In this document: piece by piece, positions 5,318-6,302 of the stretch
Position numbering within the stretch: position 1 is the stretch's first letter
Layout: every line of letters begins with the position of its first letter
Origin: Acidobacteriota bacterium
GTDB taxonomy: Bacteria > Acidobacteriota > Terriglobia > Acidiferrales > UBA7541
Assembly (NCBI GenBank): GCA_003224075.1
Contig: QHYF01000107.1
Coordinates: 1 to 6,302, forward strand
Direction of reading: 5' to 3'
Length of the DNA stretch: 6,302 nt
The notes under the pieces: generated by a model
Databases searched by the model: none
Seen by the model: the letters and a program-made list of their open reading frames with translations, nothing else
Told to the model about the DNA's origin: nothing
Position numbers and translations under genes: made by a program

Positions 5318-6302
5318 CACGTCGTCGGCCTTTGACGAGATGGCTCATCGCCCTGGTTATACTGCACGGGGTCATAGCCTGTGCCGGGTTTTTCGCGCCA
5401 TACGATCCGCTGGAGCAGGATCGCCTGCGACCTTACCTGCCTCCCATGCGAATTCACGTGGTGGATAAGCAGGGCCACTTCCACTTCCGGCCGTTTTTCT
5501 ACCCGGTCCATTTGCGTGAAGGATCCTTCGATCAATTCGAGGAGGACACGAACACGACCGTTCCTATGCGATTTTCCGTCCGCGGCCCGCGTTATCATTT
5601 GCTGGGCCTCTTGCCGTGTAGTTTGCATCTGTTCGGCGCGGAAAATGGGCGGATAAACGTGCTGGGCAGCGATGCCTATGGCCGTGATCAGCTCTCGCGA
5701 ATTCTTTACGGTGGGCAAGTTTCGCTCCTCGCCGGCTTGCTCGGCGCTGGGCTCACCCTGTTTCTTGGTTCTCTTGTTGGTACGACGGCCGGCTATTGCG
5801 GAGGCTGGAGAGATGAATTCTTGATGCGCGTCGCTGAGCTGTTTCTCGCGTTGCCCTGGCTGTACCTGCTTTTTGCGCTGAGGGCGTTTCTGCCTCTCGC
5901 CGTGAGCCCCCTTGAAGCATTTCTTTTGGTCGTGGTTGTCACCGGAACAGTTGGCTGGGCGCGCCCGGCGCGACTGGTCCGAGGAGTGGTCCTGAGCGTG
6001 AAGGAACGCGATTTTGTCCGCGCCGCGCGGGGATTCGGGGCGTCCAATGTATACCTGCTTCGGCGTCACATCCTGCCGGAAACTGCCAGCGTGCTCTCGA
6101 CACAAGCGGCAATTCTTGTTCCCCAGTTCGTGCTGGCAGAAATGACGCTTTCGTTCCTCGGACTTGGCGTGCCCGAGCCGGTCCCAAGCTGGGGAAACCT
6201 CCTGTCAAATCTTCAACAATACAGCGTACTAGTGTCCTACTGGTGGATGTATTTGCCCGCTCTGACAATAGTTCCTTTCTTTCTCGCATACCTGGGCCTT
6301 GC
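5314..6302 (+). CDS. oppC: Peptide ABC importer permease, OppC/DppC type (3' end cut off)
   Basis: The frame is open from ATG at 5314, overlapping the oppB stop by 4 nt (ATGA), to the window edge: 329 codons plus two bases. It forms the second half of the membrane channel with the OppB-like protein. TM1 is at about 9-28, followed by FAPYDPLEQ, and the family motif LGSDAYGRDQLSR is at 117-129. Further helices lie at about 137-160, 172-198, 201-214, 263-284 and 312-329. The EAA loop is at about 223-260 (KERDFVRAARGFG, then LLRRHILPE), followed by LSFLGLGVPEPVPSWG. The loop between TM1 and LGSD is about 85 residues, much longer than in E. coli DppC/OppC; it contains RPFFYPVHLREG and PMRFSVRGPRYHLLGLLP, which I recall from a subset of bacterial permeases. 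Only the C-terminal tail, usually ending GDxLRDxxDPR, appears to be missing. Confidence 0.93.
   Translation, partial: MTRRRPLTRWLIALVILHGVIACAGFFAPYDPLEQDRLRPYLPPMRIHVVDKQGHFHFRPFFYPVHLREGSFDQFEEDTNTTVPMRFSVRGPRYHLLGLLPCSLHLFGAENGRINVLGSDAYGRDQLSRILYGGQVSLLAGLLGAGLTLFLGSLVGTTAGYCGGWRDEFLMRVAELFLALPWLYLLFALRAFLPLAVSPLEAFLLVVVVTGTVGWARPARLVRGVVLSVKERDFVRAARGFGASNVYLLRRHILPETASVLSTQAAILVPQFVLAEMTLSFLGLGVPEPVPSWGNLLSNLQQYSVLVSYWWMYLPALTIVPFFLAYLGL

Noticed and set aside
5041..6105. A 354-codon open frame on the minus strand opposite the OppB end and OppC genes
   Set aside because: It lies antisense to two clear permease genes. Its hydrophilic, Gln/Arg/Lys-rich composition is what the complement of membrane-protein codons produces, and it shows no recognisable motif.

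Overview
The window looks like a piece of a moderately GC-rich Gram-negative-type chromosome. The best guess is an acidobacterium: the small secreted protein at 1881-2315 and the large secreted protein at the left edge resemble, from memory, uncharacterised proteins seen mostly in Acidobacteriota. This assignment is an inference; no rRNA or marker gene is present.

Left part (1-1452, minus strand): one long gene that starts with GTG at 1452 behind a strong AGGAGG site and runs off the left edge, with 484 codons open and no stop. It encodes an exported protein with an N-terminal hydrophobic signal segment, a GTGHS motif and a later RNC motif. This His-then-Cys order suggests a circularly permuted papain-like (LRAT / NlpC-P60 / former DUF4105 type) fold. 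The function is unknown.

Middle (1453-2529): a 428-base divergent intergenic region with a perfect 7+5+7 inverted repeat at 1645-1663, then a small secreted protein of 144 residues (1881-2315), then a 214-base gap with two hairpin-like inverted repeats ahead of the next operon.

Right part (2530-6302, plus strand): a compact peptide/nickel-type ABC importer operon in the order ATPase (OppD/DppD-like), ATPase (OppF/DppF-like), permease (OppB/DppB-like), permease (OppC/DppC-like, cut by the right edge). The genes are 20 nt apart, then overlap by 1 nt (TAATG), then by 4 nt (ATGA), so they are almost certainly co-transcribed and translationally coupled. The two ATPases would power a channel formed by the two permeases. 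The substrate-binding protein that would deliver oligopeptides is not in the window and may lie beyond 6302. Individual points worth a look are the unknown exported protein with candidate catalytic residues, the long extra-cytoplasmic insertion in the OppC-like permease, the different C-termini of the two ATPases, and the inverted repeats in the two intergenic regions. I do not see evidence for a mobile element, CRISPR array, RNA gene or defence system here.
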